In this document: positions 46,890 through 58,603 of the stretch, in pieces
Position numbering within the stretch: the first letter of the stretch is position 1
Layout of the letters: each line of letters begins with the position of its first letter
DNA from: Motacilla alba alba
Lineage: Eukaryota > Chordata > Aves > Passeriformes > Motacillidae
Length of the DNA stretch: 64,000 nt
Direction: 5' to 3'
Assembly (NCBI RefSeq): GCF_015832195.1
Contig: NC_052018.1
Span: 28,176,115-28,240,114 of the forward strand
Made by a program: the position numbers and the translations under genes
Notes under the pieces: model-generated
Databases searched by the model: none
Told to the model about the DNA's origin: nothing
Seen by the model: the letters and a program-made list of their open reading frames with translations, nothing else

Positions 46890-47230
46890 TGTGTTGGCTT
46901 AACCATGGTCAACAGCCAAGCCCCATGCAGCTGCTTGCTTACTTCCCCACCAGCAGGATGGGGGGAGAGACCTGGAAGGGTAAAAGCTGGAAAATTCGTG
47001 GGTTGAGATGAAAACAGTTAATTACGGAAAAGCAGCACACACAAACAAAGAAAAGCAAGGAAATAATTCACTGCTTCCCACAGACAGGCAGGTGTTCAGC
47101 CGTCTCCAGGAGAGCAGGGCCTCATCAGGCATCCTAGTATTTACTTCCATGCTGTCTTTAAAACAGAATGACTCCACATTATTTCCTTTCTGATTTCCAA
47201 AACACAGGCTTTTATCCAAATTTAAAGCTA
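46890..47230 (-). mobile_element. ERVL-type LTR, minus, truncated
   Basis: The plus strand starts TGTGTTGGCTTAACCATGG and TCAACAGCCAAGCCCCATG, followed by CAGCTGCTTGCTTACTTCCC, GTGGGTTGAGATGAAAACAG, GACAGGCAGGTGTTCAGCC and TCTCCAGGAGAGCAGGGCC. This is the reverse complement of the U5-R end of an avian ERVL-type LTR. It breaks off near 47230, just where the U3 TATA region (seen as GGCTTTTATC) would be, so the 5' half of the LTR is missing. The TG at 46890 is the outer end. Confidence 0.7.
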
Positions 47231-47729
47231 AAAAGCTAACCAGCCCAAGAGATCCTGAATCTTCAAGTGGAAATTATGTGTAATTTCAGGAGTTTCTGCA
47301 TACTTGCCTAAATATGTTTAGAAATAAAATTTTGCAAATGAATGGAAAGACCACTAATTGTGGCTGTTTTCAGATGCCTCTATTTGTAGAAGTTGCTTTT
47401 TCTAGAACTCCCACTGTATGCAGTCTTCTGATCAGCAAAAAGAAATTGTCCAGTTACTTAAATTGTGAAGTCACATATTACCTATTTAACAAACTACAAT
47501 GCCTACCAGATAATTAGAATATTATTAGCTTTTACCTGGAATAGATATGTACAACCATTAAATTTGTCTATATGAAAATATTTCTATTTTAAGCTTGTTT
47601 ACACCTTTAACAAACTGCTGTGGCATTATTCATGTGTTTTCTTTATGTAGGATATGATTTATCAATTCCTAGAAACTTCTATGTGATAGAGATCTTACAA
47701 ATATCATCAGTATATCAGATATTGAAATT
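47231..47729. other. AT-rich spacer, no gene seen
   Basis: No recognisable gene or repeat. Confidence 0.5.
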
Positions 47730-48044
47730 TTAAAGATGTTCAGCACACCTAAATAAAGTCTCTTTGGTGTAGATGATAGGAACTGGAATAGAACTGTCAG
47801 AGTCAAATTTATGAAAGCTCTTCACAAGGCAGTGAATATATGCTTTAAATATATAATAAACCTTCCTCACAGATGGAGAAATAAGCTGCTGCTGCTGCTG
47901 CTGCTGCTTCTGCTGCTGCAGTGACAGAGCAAAAAAGTTGCTGCTTTTGTCATCTGTTAGAGCCAGCAGTTGTGATGGGAATGGCATCACCAGCACTGTC
48001 ACAATCAGCAGTGCTGATATAGTTGTGGAACTGGAAGCAGACAT
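47730..48044 (-). other. Candidate small ORF: signal-peptide-like start plus polyQ
   Basis: A 104-codon minus-strand frame starting at 48044. Residues 1-10 are Ser/Thr-rich. Residues 11-21 (ALLIVTVLVMP) are hydrophobic, and the sequence SQLLALTDD around residue 28 fits a signal-peptidase-type site. Residues 43-53 are QQQKQQQQQQQ, encoded by CAG repeats. Possible splice donors follow the CCATCT stretch (GTGAGG) or AAG (GTTTAT), after which the frame becomes intron-like. The start context is weak (C at -3, T at +4). I recognise no family. It may be a first exon of a secreted protein or a chance frame through a CAG repeat. Confidence 0.15.
47885..47919. repeat. CTG/CAG trinucleotide repeat
   Basis: Seven consecutive CTG units, one TTC interruption, then three CTG. 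On the minus strand it is a CAG run in the glutamine frame of the candidate ORF. Confidence 0.95.
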
Positions 48045-49520
48045 GAGAATTTTCAGATGGAGAAAGCTTATTTAAAAATTAATAAGCCTTTCCACTGTTG
48101 AAAAAGGAAGTTTAATTCATATGATGCTGTGCGAAGGAAGCTATTACGAAACAGAAAAGTTAAATTTAGTCTACAGCTCCATGCTTGAGTTTAAAAGATG
48201 AGAAACATTATTTTCCAGATGAAATAAAATACCTTAATTTTAATGTCTTTTTTCTGTTCTTCTGTGGTTATAACTATGATGGTTTAAGAACATAGCATCT
48301 AAGAGTTTGAAGAGTCCACATTTTACTAGACCAATGGTTGAAAATAACAAAAACCCACTGCTTTCAGCCAAAAAAACCTTTCAGATCTGATATTTTAGAA
48401 CAGGTTAAGAAATAAGAACAATATTATGAGCGCAAACAGCCCACATACAGCAGAAAATTAAAAGCAGTCTACGCAATGCATTACTAAAGATTTTTCACAT
48501 TTTTTATATGATCTGCCTTTGTGCTGACAGATATCTTTATGTACAGGAAAAAAAGTGTCAGAATAATGTGAGCATAAGTATCTAATATTTATGTACAGAT
48601 GTCCTTCATAAATGAAATTACTGCAGAACTGGCAAAAGAAATGGTGGTGTTTTATTTATGTGAAATAAGACAAAGTTATACCATTTTTCTCTAGAATGTT
48701 TTGTTAAAGTCAGATAAAAATAATAAATTGAACTTGTCATCTGCAAAATTTTTCCTGTCAAGTACAGCCATCAGCAGCATCTATCACTGCAAAGCAGTTG
48801 CAAGCACTGATACCAGGTGTTTAGGAGTAAAAGCAGCTCTCCGTTGTACAGGACTTTCAAGTCTTGCATTTCCCAGTAGTGCATGCACTGTAGTTTGGGA
48901 TTCATGGTCCTAACCTATGCAATCCTAGTTGTGTCTGTAATATCCTTCATTAACCAGCAGGTGATACTTTTGTAGAATTATGTTTGACACTATACATATA
49001 TATATTATATATGAGCAGTGCTATTCATTTTTTTTCTTCATTTTTGTCAAGGTCAAGCTTAACATTTCAGATACTTTTTGAACTCCTAATCCGTCTGTCT
49101 AGCCACTTAGCTGCCTTTCCAAGATTATTTCTTGCTGCTTACCAGTACACTATTTGAATGCATCATGAGATTATTTATAAATGATGCATAAATCCTGTTT
49201 TTACCTTAGAATTATGAGGGAAAATTTACATTTAAATGTACATAGGTGCAATCACAGCTATGAAAAAAAAATTAAAAATTCTTTGGCTTAAATAATATTC
49301 CAATGAGGAGGATTTGCATTCAACTGCTTCAGTTTTGCACATATTTGGGCAATTTTACAAGTATTGACAATTACACAAACCCAGATATGTATCTGCCTAA
49401 CCAAATGTAATGGATGTTGATGGTTCATTTTTCAGGGGTTTTGTTTGGCTAGTTGTTTTTGTCCTAGCACTGAATTTATTTTTACAGATATTGCTAAATC
49501 ATTTTTATTTTCAGCATTTG
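48045..49520. other. AT-rich spacer, no gene seen
   Basis: No recognisable gene or named repeat. A TATA-rich stretch lies at 48993-49015. Confidence 0.5.
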
Positions 49521-49860
49521 TATATGTAGGGCCAGAGGGCACTACTAGGCCTTTGCCATTGTGAGCAGCCTCATCAGGGATGCACATCCCTGAGCCACGT
49601 CACAGGTGTCGCTATGCTTAGCCTTGCTCTGGCCACTCTCAGGTACTGAATGGCCTTTGTGGATGGTTACCACTCCTGACTCATTACTTCGCCTTTCTGG
49701 GACTGTGGTAGACCACATCCAGGTCAGAGAGAGAGTGGGATTGGCCTTGGGCATCTTTCCCTAGGCTGCACTGGAGGATCACACTTGGCCTCTGGCTTGT
49801 GTTTCCTTGTGGAGCAGCTTCATTCTAGCATCTGCCTTACCCTTGTATAGATTCTGATTC
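49521..49860. other. GC-richer unidentified block
   Basis: A 300-bp block richer in G and C than its surroundings, containing words such as GGGACTGTGGTAGACCACATC and GAGCCACGTCACAGG. The minus strand is open from 49754 to 49545 (69 codons) without a recognised product. It may be a worn retroelement; I cannot name it. Confidence 0.3.
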
Positions 49861-50300
49861 CGTTAGACAAAACTGACAGATTTCTGGATTACAAACTAAT
49901 CACAAGACACACACAAACACATAAAAAAAATTCAAGAATCATGTCCCACTGATTTGTTAATTAGTCATTTATGAGTAAATAAAACAGATTGCAGCATCTT
50001 TCCAATCAAGTCACCCATAGAATTCATTTTTAAATGATTACTGAGCAAAAAGAAAGCCTTTTTTCTTATTCACATTTCCAGAAAGTAAATGTTCTTCCAG
50101 ATATTATGATCATATAAACTACAAAAAAAAAAAAGGTAGTATCACTAAGCAACAGAAAATTAAGTCAGTTATTCATGACTACAAAGCATATTCTGATAAA
50201 CAGAGATTGACCAAAACTGAATCAAAGGAATTTTAATGTAGACAATTGTAAGTACAGTACAACAATCTACCTCACAGCATTTCAAAGTTCTTGTGCAAGC
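49861..50300. other. AT-rich spacer, no gene seen
   Basis: Contains an A run at 50121-50132. Nothing else recognised. Confidence 0.5.
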
Positions 50301-50398
50301 TACCCTAGCAGACCTTGCTACGTACAGAAGGTTGAAATAGATAATTTCCAGAGGTCCTTCCAAATTCCTCCTTTCTGTGATGCTATGATTCAAAAGTT
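50301..50398 (+). mobile_element. CR1 3' tail fragment, plus
   Basis: CTACCCTAGCAGACCTTGC ... AGGTTGAAATAGATAATTTCC, AGAGGTCCTTCCAAATTCCTC and CTGTGATGCTATGATTC form the last 95 bases of a CR1 3' UTR, including two tail octamer-like units. Confidence 0.85.
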
Positions 50399-51240
50399 TC
50401 ATAACTTAATAAAATAATATGTATCATAAAAGTTTCATTCCTCATCCTTTTGACTCTTCTAAAACCACTAGCCTTTGACTATGCAAGTTTCACTTTCACT
50501 TCAGCGTGTACCATGATGGATAAGCATGTGTACATCTCTAGGTTTCAGTTTCTCATAACAAGCATATGTAAAGAGCTCTCCCCACATCACAACCTGACAT
50601 TCATGTCATCCCTCTTCACCTGATGTGCTTCTTTCTTGTTTTATGTCCCCATCCCCTCATGTATCATCTCATATTCAGGACCTAAACATACAATTTTATT
50701 TCCACTCAAAGCAAGTAGTGTCACAAAAAAAACTAGTGCAACCAAAGATAGAAATTCCATTTTAGGATTTTGTTGAGCTACAGATTGCTACTGGCTCAGT
50801 TTTCACACTAGAAATATGTCACAAAAGGTCTTCCTTGTCTTTGGAAACCTGTAATGTCTTGTGGGGTTTTTTTCCTACAGTTTAATATAATTATAAATTA
50901 TATATTTATATTTCTCCATGTATATATATCTATATCCCTCTGTATATGGATGCAATAATTGGATTCTGCTGTTAACAGAATTCTATAAGGGGCTCCCCCT
51001 AGTAGCATTGAAAGGAAACACCTACAGGAACATACAGTTAGAGACAATTTTAGGAAATCTACTTATAAATTCCAATTTCTTGCCTCTATTTTCATTCCTT
51101 TTTAAAAACAATTTCCCTTAAATAATTTTATTTTGTCTAAAGTGATGAAGATTTTGCCACCCTTGTGAAGTATTTTGCTATGTACAGAAGACAATAACAG
51201 CTACTATAAAAGATAGTAAACTATGTATGTATGTAGGTTA
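50399..51240. other. AT-rich spacer, no gene seen
   Basis: TA-rich stretches (50885-50935) and a TATG repeat (51222-51235). No gene recognised. Confidence 0.5.
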
Positions 51241-51459
51241 TATACTAGGAAGGGGCTCTTCATCCAGAGGGTTGGGCACTAGAATGGGCTCCCCAGGGAA
51301 GGGGTCACAGCACCAGCCTGACAGAGTTCAAAAGGCATTTGGATAATGCTCTCAGGCACATGGTGTGACTCTTGGGTGTCCTGTGCTTGGCCAAGAACTG
51401 GACTTCAATGATTTTGATGGGTGCCTTCCAACTCATCATATTCTATGATTCTATGAAAA
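51241..51459 (+). mobile_element. CR1 3' end fragment, plus
   Basis: AAGGGGCTCTTCATCCAGAGG, GCTCCCCAGGGAAGGGGTC, CAGCACCAGCCTGACAGAG, ACTTGGGTGTCCTGTGC and CTTCAATGATTTTGATGGG lead to CTTCCAACTCATCATATTC and the tail TATGATTCTATGA. It is the terminal 220 bp of a CR1 with an intact 3' tail. The well-preserved tail suggests a comparatively young copy. Confidence 0.93.
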
Positions 51460-53039
51460 TCTTACATCTAGAGATAGCACAATTGATTATGGGATTGGGC
51501 TTACTCAGTCAAAAATACCACTCAACCCATCACTTTTGATACCCCAACTAAAATGTAAGCATGCAGCAAATTCCATCCCATTAACAGAATATAGGGTTGG
51601 AAGATTGTTTACAAATAATGGATTCAGTCTCTGAGAGTAGGACTTATTTTGCTTAACATCTATATTCTATGTTAAATATCAGTGTTCTCATTGTGCAGAA
51701 GATAAGGCAGCACTTTCAAATAGATAAGCAATCTCACTTTAAACATTTGGTCTTGGATGGGAAGAATAACATGGTAAAAGTACCAGATTTTCCTTCCTAA
51801 GTGTTAAAAGTCTAGCCAACTAAATTAAATATAGGTGTGTATCTTGTAGACTCTTGCACCTGTTCAGGTAATAACAAAATTCCAAAGTGGAAACAAAATT
51901 GAAATTAGATTAAAAATATTTTGCAAGTATTTATTACTTGCTACTGTGCCCTCTGATCTTCCTTAATGACTGTAGCACTCACTGATTTCCAGTGGAGATG
52001 ATTATACCACCCTAGTACTACCCAGTACTGAATTGCTCTATGGAATTACATGAGTTATTGCAGATGAATGATATAACTAAACCTACACTCACTTTTTATA
52101 GGAACCAGGTTTGAGGTACTAATGTGAGTGACCGATTCATGAGACTGTGGCTGGGTTCTATGTGACCTCCCAGATTCACTAGTATAGAGTGCCTTAAGTA
52201 TGACATTTTGACACCCCACTGAAAAGAACTTCTGATAGGAAGTTCTTTCAGTAATTTGTAAACTCTGTGAAAATAAAAACTTACTTCTAGCTGGAATAAT
52301 TGGTGTTTCATTATGAATGAAATCAGCAAAAATGTAAGCATCTGAATACTTACTCATGTTAAACCTGATAGTGTAGGGGATCCAAAATTGTGGTTAGACA
52401 TCTTAGGTTCCTTTATTTGTGTGATTCTAAATTTGCCTTATATAGCTCATCTTGACTTCACAAAATTTAAATAAGCAGCTGTTAAGAATGCTTTTGTACA
52501 TTCTATACACAAAGGAACATGATTTATTCCTGTTGTAGCTGTATTTCAAATTGTTGAAGTTGCACTGATCTGATGTTTCAGTATTGTTCATTTTCATGTC
52601 TGTTGTTAGCATATAATATGATTTTAACAACTTCCTTAGTTTAATTTTAAATTTGAATATTCATGGAATGTATTATAAATTCTAATCAGAATGATGACTA
52701 TTGATATACTTGTTCACATCCCCACATGACAGTTTTCAGAGTTTGCCTTCATACCACTTATGGGACTGTCTTCTCATTTCATGCTTTGGTTGTACACATT
52801 CTATCATTAAGCATCTGACACTCTCCATTTGTGGTACAGAGGAAGTAGGTGCCAGATCAGGGACTGTGAATTCCATGTGTTTTCAGAGCCAGGTGTCCAA
52901 AATATATGTTCATCAACTTTAAGATGGTGAAGTAATAGATCATACATTTATGGCACATGGAAAAGTCATTACTTGAAACATCCACCATGCTGAGGGGGAA
53001 TATTTCAAATAGAGAGACTAGGCAAAGCAGGCAACTGTT
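51460..53039. other. AT-rich spacer, no gene seen
   Basis: No recognisable gene. The minus frames at 52055-52357 are short and without a known product. Retroviral similarity begins at about 53040. Confidence 0.5.
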
Positions 53040-53818
53040 TTGATCTCTGTATTCCTGGTGGCACCAAAAGTCCATTTGGAGCCTTTGGGTCCTTGAAGTA
53101 CTCTTTTCTGAGGGTACTTTGTTGGTTAACACCAGAGGAATTCCTAAATGTCCTAGTCCTGTCCAAACAGAACTCCTACAGAGCCTGGGAGAAGATAAAG
53201 CTCCTATTGTGAGAGACTGGGAAAGGCTGTGTGGATTATTCCTCACTTGTGAAAAGGCAAGCAGCTGTGGGATTGTCTTCACTCAAGGACCTTGGTGTAC
53301 TTGGTAAATAATGCAGAAGGATGAGGAGATCCAGTGCCTGCTTTCTGGAGGATTTTCTTCCTTGGGAAGAAATAACCAATGATGTGAGTTGCATGTCATA
53401 GGAAGTAACACAGCAGAAACTACCAGAACTGATGAAAAGGGGGTTTCACAATGAACTGGGTGAGTTCAGTGACAACCAAAATCAAGATGAAATCAAACAT
53501 ATTGTTTCTATTGTCCTGAGCAACCACTATGATGCATGGGTCTCAGATCATAGCCAGTTCTTCTGGACATTTTGTGGAGTGACAGAGACTCATAGAGTGG
53601 GCAAATTAGGTCTCTCTGTTAAGGCACAGGGTAGCCTTATCAAAGTCTATAAATCATAAAGATGGTTTAAGGAGGTAGCATAATTTCTAAGTGTTGGTAA
53701 AAGGGGATTTCAGGAATAAGAAACATACAATTGAATGGTCAGAAGATATCTAAATTTATCAGATTATGTGGGACCTGAGCATTTTGCAAATGGTATGGAA
53801 AATGGGCTAGAGATTTAT
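53040..53818 (+). mobile_element. ERVL-type provirus, 3' internal end, degenerate
   Basis: The sequence runs directly into the LTR at 53819 and matches wording I associate with the 3' internal end of a songbird ERVL: ACACCAGAGGAATTCCTAAATG, GAAGATAAAGCTCCTATTGTG, GTCTTCACTCAAGGACC, GATGAGGAGATCCAGTG, GCACAGGGTAGCCTTATC, AGATGGTTTAAGGAGGTAGC, AAAAGGGGATTTCAGG. Stops and frameshifts interrupt every frame. The 75-codon stretch at 53432-53659 is the longest open remnant and codes for nothing complete. gag, protease and reverse transcriptase are absent; the left LTR is not in the expected place, so the provirus is 5'-truncated. The left boundary is approximate. Confidence 0.65.
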
Positions 53819-54364
53819 TGGATTTGGCTGGGATGGAGTTGACTTTCCCCAGAGCATCCTATGTAGCACTTTGCTTTTAGTGGTAGCTGGAAGAGTGTTG
53901 ATAATATTTTGACTGTTGCTTAGCAATACTCCTGCAGTATCAAGGCTATCTTTCCCAAACTCCCACACAATAGCCACTAGGCTGGGTCCAGGCAAGAGTC
54001 TGGGAGGACACACAGCTGGGACAGATAACACAAACTGTCCAAAGGGATGTGTCATATCATATGACTTTGTGCTCAGCAATAAAAGCTAAGGGGAAAGAGG
54101 AGGAAAGGGAGCAGTGTTTGTTGTTAAGGTGATGTTCTCCAAAGCAACTGCCACACGTACTCAGACTCTACTTGCCCAAAAGTCACTGGACGTTACCTGG
54201 TGATGGGAAGTAGAGAAAAAAAAGCATGTTTTGTTTTGCTTCTCTGCACAACCTTTGCTGAAACTGCCTTTATCTCAGCCCACAAATTTTTCATCTTTTT
54301 TTCTCCCACTGCCCTGTTGAGGTGGAGGAGTGAGAAAGCCACCCCCCAAGGTTAACCCACAACA
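53819..54364 (+). mobile_element. ERVL-type LTR, plus (3' LTR)
   Basis: It starts TGGATTTGGCTGGGATGG and ends AAGGTTAACCCACAACA, the TG...CA ends of the family. Landmarks are CTTTCCCCAGAGCATCC, GACAGATAACACAAACTGTCC, ATGTGTCATATCATATGAC and a TATA-like AATAAAAG at 54078-54085. After that come CACCTGGTGATGGGAAGTAG and TTTGCTTCTCTGCACAACC. The AATAAA expected before TGTTTTGTTTTGC has decayed to an A run (54217-54224). The 3' terminus is the reverse complement of the plus-strand start of the LTRs at 58604 and 60900, so these families share a terminal block. Confidence 0.85.
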
Positions 54365-55446
54365 TTTACTTAAAAGCAGGTCCAGTCTTTGGAGTCAAAA
54401 TATACTCCAGTGGCAAGCCTTCATGCCTTTTCAGGAAAATCTGAGTAATTAACAAAAGAAACATGAAACTTGAAAATTAAACTGAACATAGACAAAATGA
54501 AGCTAAGACAGAAGGAAGACAGAAAGAATTTCTGTAAGATGGAAATTATCTTTGCAATGACTGAAGGAATTGAATTTTCATTGACTTCTATGGGATAAAA
54601 ATTTTGTGCTGGTTTGTTTTCTGAAGTTCCACCAAATAACTTGATTTTTTTCTGGAAATCACTGGTTCTGAATACTTTTGTACATTCATAAAATAGATTG
54701 ATATTTAATCTTTGGGGGAAATACATCTGTTACCATTTTCTGCAAAGCATTAGTGAAAAGTATTTCCCAATTAAAGTCAGAAGTTTTCAGAGGATATAAT
54801 GGAATCACCATAGATATTTTCCAGAGAGTAGAAATCTCAGCAGGTGGAAAATGTTTGGTTTGTAATTAACAGCATGTAATTATTGTTAGGGAATGTGATT
54901 TTTTTTTAAAAGCTGACAATTTTACTTCAATATTTCCATTTAAATTTTCTACCAGGAAAAAATACTGAAGACCAAATATGAATGGTTAGATAAATAAAGA
55001 TTTTTTTTCTCATCAAGTGCATGCACTTCTCCTTTCCTTAGGCCTGTGATACTGTATGTCTGAGGTTTTTTGGTTTTTTTATCATGACCCTTCCCATGTT
55101 GCTTCTTGTTCCCATTCCTCTCCACTACTTTTTCTCCACACAAGTACTTGCTTCATTTCTACCAGTCTGTTCCCAAACATGAAAATAAGCTTATTCTAGT
55201 AGAGTGTGAAAAAATGTCCAAAGATAGCATATCAAAATTTCCAAACTCTGTTACGCATCATCAGAAGATGGAATTAAAAGAATCATTTATCCCTCAGCAG
55301 CTCCAGACAACCAAGGAATTCTGAAACACATTTCTGTATTTTACTAGAGTTAAGCATGGCTGCATTTTTGAGATTCAGATAATTCCTCAACACAGTCTCC
55401 TCACACATTTGTTTTAAGGTTTGGAAAGACATAAATGGGCATGAGG
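54365..55446. other. AT-rich spacer, no gene seen
   Basis: No recognisable gene or named repeat before the pentanucleotide array. The open frames at 54421-54726 (minus) and 55106-55324 (plus) carry no known domain. Confidence 0.5.
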
Positions 55447-55646
55447 TTCTTTTCTTTTCTTTTCTTTTCTTTTCTTTTCTTTTCTTTTCTTTTCTTTTCT
55501 TTTCTTTTCTTTTCTTTTCTTTTCTTTTCTTTTCTTTTCTTTTCTTTTCTTTTCTTTTCCTTTCTTTTCCTTTCTTTTCCTTTCTTTTCCTTTCTTTTCC
55601 TTTCTTTTCTTTTCTTTTCTTTTCTTTTCTTTTCTTTTCTTTTCTA
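55447..55646. repeat. TTTTC pentanucleotide array (~200 bp)
   Basis: About 40 TTTTC units. Positions 55556-55600 hold five decamers in which every second pentamer reads CTTTC instead of TTTTC. The rest is pure TTTTC. The frame translates as FFSFL repeats and is not coding. The strand is a pure polypyrimidine run able to form triplex DNA. Confidence 0.97.
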
Positions 55647-56385
55647 TAGCTGTTTGTTTCGATAACTACTACTTATATAAAACTGTGGTTGTGCCACAAA
55701 ACAATAAAAAAGTAAATCAAACTAGCCACAGACATCTAGTCAATTTGAGAAACTGTTAAGTCAAATCATGGGTAAATCAAACAAAGCTGTTGAAAACCCC
55801 TTTCTTAATTGAATATTAACAGCCAATATCTACTGGATCACAATGACTTTTTGTCATATAACTCATTAAATGCATAAATTGTATGGCTTCATTTCCATAT
55901 TTCTCTTTAAATATGTATAAGGGGGAAATGATTAGCAATGCATTTAACTAACTAAATATCCACAAACTGAGAGCTTTTCTTAAACAACGATGGCATGTAA
56001 TTCCTGTGAAAAGCCTCTCATAAACCTGTTGTTTGTCTGGTTTTTTTTATAATTTGCCTTAAAGGTATTAACACAATTCATCCTTCAAGAAGGAATTCTA
56101 CCTGATTTTAGAACCACATAATATAGATGTGATAATTGCAGTCATGACCTCAAAGATTTTCCTTATATAGATGGGAACCAATCAGGGAATCCCAGGTGGA
56201 TTACAAAGAGTAGTTGTGCCTCTAAAGAGACCAGTCATAATCTAAAAACTTCAATAAAATGAACAGGAATTTATATAGAAAATACAGAGTTCTAATTCTA
56301 TTTAGCTAGAAAATGTACAACTAAATTTAGACAAAATTGCATGTGTTTATGAAGCCATGAATAATTCTGTGCCTGGTATGGCTTT
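55647..56385. other. AT-rich spacer, no gene seen
   Basis: No recognisable gene or named repeat. Confidence 0.5.
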
Positions 56386-56515
56386 TGTTTGGTTTTTTTG
56401 TGTCTGTTTGGTTTTTTGGTTTTGGTTGGGTTTTTTTGTTTTGTTTTGGTTTTTTTTTTTTTTTTTTTTTTTTTTGTTAGTTCGTTTTTTGTTTGTTTTG
56501 GGGGTTTTTCTATGG
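56386..56515. repeat. T/G-rich low-complexity tract
   Basis: Alternating T runs and GG/GGG (GGTTTTTTGGTTTTGG, GGGTTTTTTTG), then about 27 T, then GTTCGTTTTTTG and a G5. It generates a Phe/Trp-rich spurious frame. Confidence 0.9.
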
Positions 56516-58603
56516 TTTTATGATGTTCCTTGCATACTGTCTCTATATTCTTCTCTAATTTGGAATTTTATCAGCATATCCAAAAACATCCAAGCATGTT
56601 CTTTCACTGACATTCTCTCAACCATGCCATAGTAAATGGGTCTTTATTCAGGTTTTCTTAAAATTGAAGTTGTGTACCTAGCCTCCATTTAGGTAGTGCT
56701 AATATAAATGTCTCGAGACACTCAAATGAAATCAGTCTCATGGAGAGTTTATATCTTTGGGTGATGCTATAGTAGAAAGTAATTAAATAGCTGCTCTCTC
56801 TCTTCTACTTTCCTTTTTTTCCTTTGTAGCTTATTTTTTTGTTTCAGATTTCTCCCCTATCCCATAAAATACCTTCTTAAAATGATAATATCTAGGAAAA
56901 AAAGGTGAAAATATTAATTGTTTAAAATAAATTAAAAAAACCCTCCAAGACTATTTCTTTAGTAAACCTTAATTTTTATGCACAATTATTTCAGGTCCTA
57001 GACTTTTTCCTGGGAAAACAGCCCAGCCTGATTTGCAGTGTGCTCAGTTTTTCTCTAGCACCACAGCCTTTCAAGAGACTGATGAGTTTGGATCTCACAT
57101 CTTAGCATTTGCAGAACAATGCTCTCAGAGGATGGGAGCTAGAGGGATTCTTTTCATAGCCACAAGGTACATGGCCCATCACTTAACACTTTTCTTCTAC
57201 TCTGTTGATAGTTGTTGCTTTTCTTGATTTAAACACACACGAGGCTTCCTTTGACTTAATTTTATGCTTGCAGACTGGCAGAGATATAAAACTGAGCAAA
57301 AAAGGTCACAGATAATATTCATTAAAATTTAATACAAACATTTTTGTAGCTCTTCACAGGGGATTTTTATAAGCATAAACAAGGAAATCTTTAAGAGTGT
57401 TCAGCTGTGCATTTCTTCCTATATCAGTATATGAACTCCTAGAATGTTTAATAATTATCTGGTAGTGGAAAAGCTATGTATATTTTTAATTTGCTGGTTT
57501 AGTGTATATTGAGATACTGATAAATAGCAGGTTGCAGGTAGTTAAGTTTGTTAGTCATTTTCCTCTAAAAGCATTAAAGCGTTTGTTCTATAAAAATTGT
57601 GAGGAATATTTTTCAACATAGGAAAGAAACAGAAAAATGAAACATGTAAAATTGCCAAATATAATTGAAATAATAAAATTTTCAGGAACCAGATAATGCA
57701 AACTAGTTTTTTAATGAAGTGATTTTAACATGCTAACACATCAAGTAATTTGGGTAATATTTTATTTTGATAAATATACTTTACATCTTAAAATAGTAAC
57801 AAGATTTGGTATGAGAGTATATAAGGAAATGCAAAATTTACTTCTTTTTCAAACTGAAATTACTCCTTGTGAGTTGAATAAAAGCACTAAACACAGAAAC
57901 ATAAGGTGGAAGAATATAGTATTAAATATGACTATAAAAGTTAAAATTTTAAAAGGCATCATCTGACTATTATTTGTGTGCTTGTAGAACGTGCAAAAAG
58001 AAATATTAGAACTTGTGGAGATTGTAAAGTTATGAATTTATCTCTATAAATGAAGGGGCATGTATTCCTTAGCAAAATGAAAATAAATATCTGTTTACTT
58101 TAGTTAATGCACCTTTTCCCCAAACACTCATTTGCACGTTATTGCTGAGTAATGCATATAAATACATGACTAGTTCTGGAAAAGTTAAATGACAGTACAT
58201 TTCTCATTGAATTCTCAGTGAATCTAAGCTATAAGCTTAGAAGAAAAATTGGGAAGAGTTGCAGGCCTAGTGGAGATGCAGAAAGCAGAACTGCATCATC
58301 TATGTAAAATATGAAAATAATACTAGGTACGAAAGAGCCGTAGATAGAACTAAAACCAGAAATACCTCATAATACTTCTACTTATATGCTATTCCGCTTC
58401 TGTTTCTAACTAAATGATGAAATCTGCATCAGGTACTTACAGATCTGGAAACATACATTGTTGAAGAGTCTGTCAGGAATCAGATTTATAACAATATATC
58501 TAATGGGTTTCAATCTCCAAAGTCTTCATGAATGGAACCTCAAAATTTACCATAGACAAAGTCCTGTCCTTCTGACAACCCTTAAATTAAATATGCAGTA
58601 TGA
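56516..58603. other. AT-rich spacer, no gene seen
   Basis: Two kilobases with no recognisable exon, RNA gene or transposon. Confidence 0.5.

Noticed and set aside
47884..48044. Resemblance of the QQQK stretch to peptide hormones such as ghrelin
   Set aside because: The similarity is confined to glutamines from the CAG repeat and two serines. There is no conserved mature-peptide pattern.
51560..51640. Possible CR1 tail (ACAGAATATAGGGTTGGAAG)
   Set aside because: Only about 20 bases resemble CR1 and the following sequence does not, so chance cannot be excluded.
52857..53282. 141-codon minus-strand open frame
   Set aside because: It overlaps the plus-strand ERVL-type internal remnant in antisense and extends into AT-rich spacer. 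No domain is recognised.
55435..55665. Phe/Ser/Leu repeat protein frame
   Set aside because: It is a direct translation of the TTTTC array.
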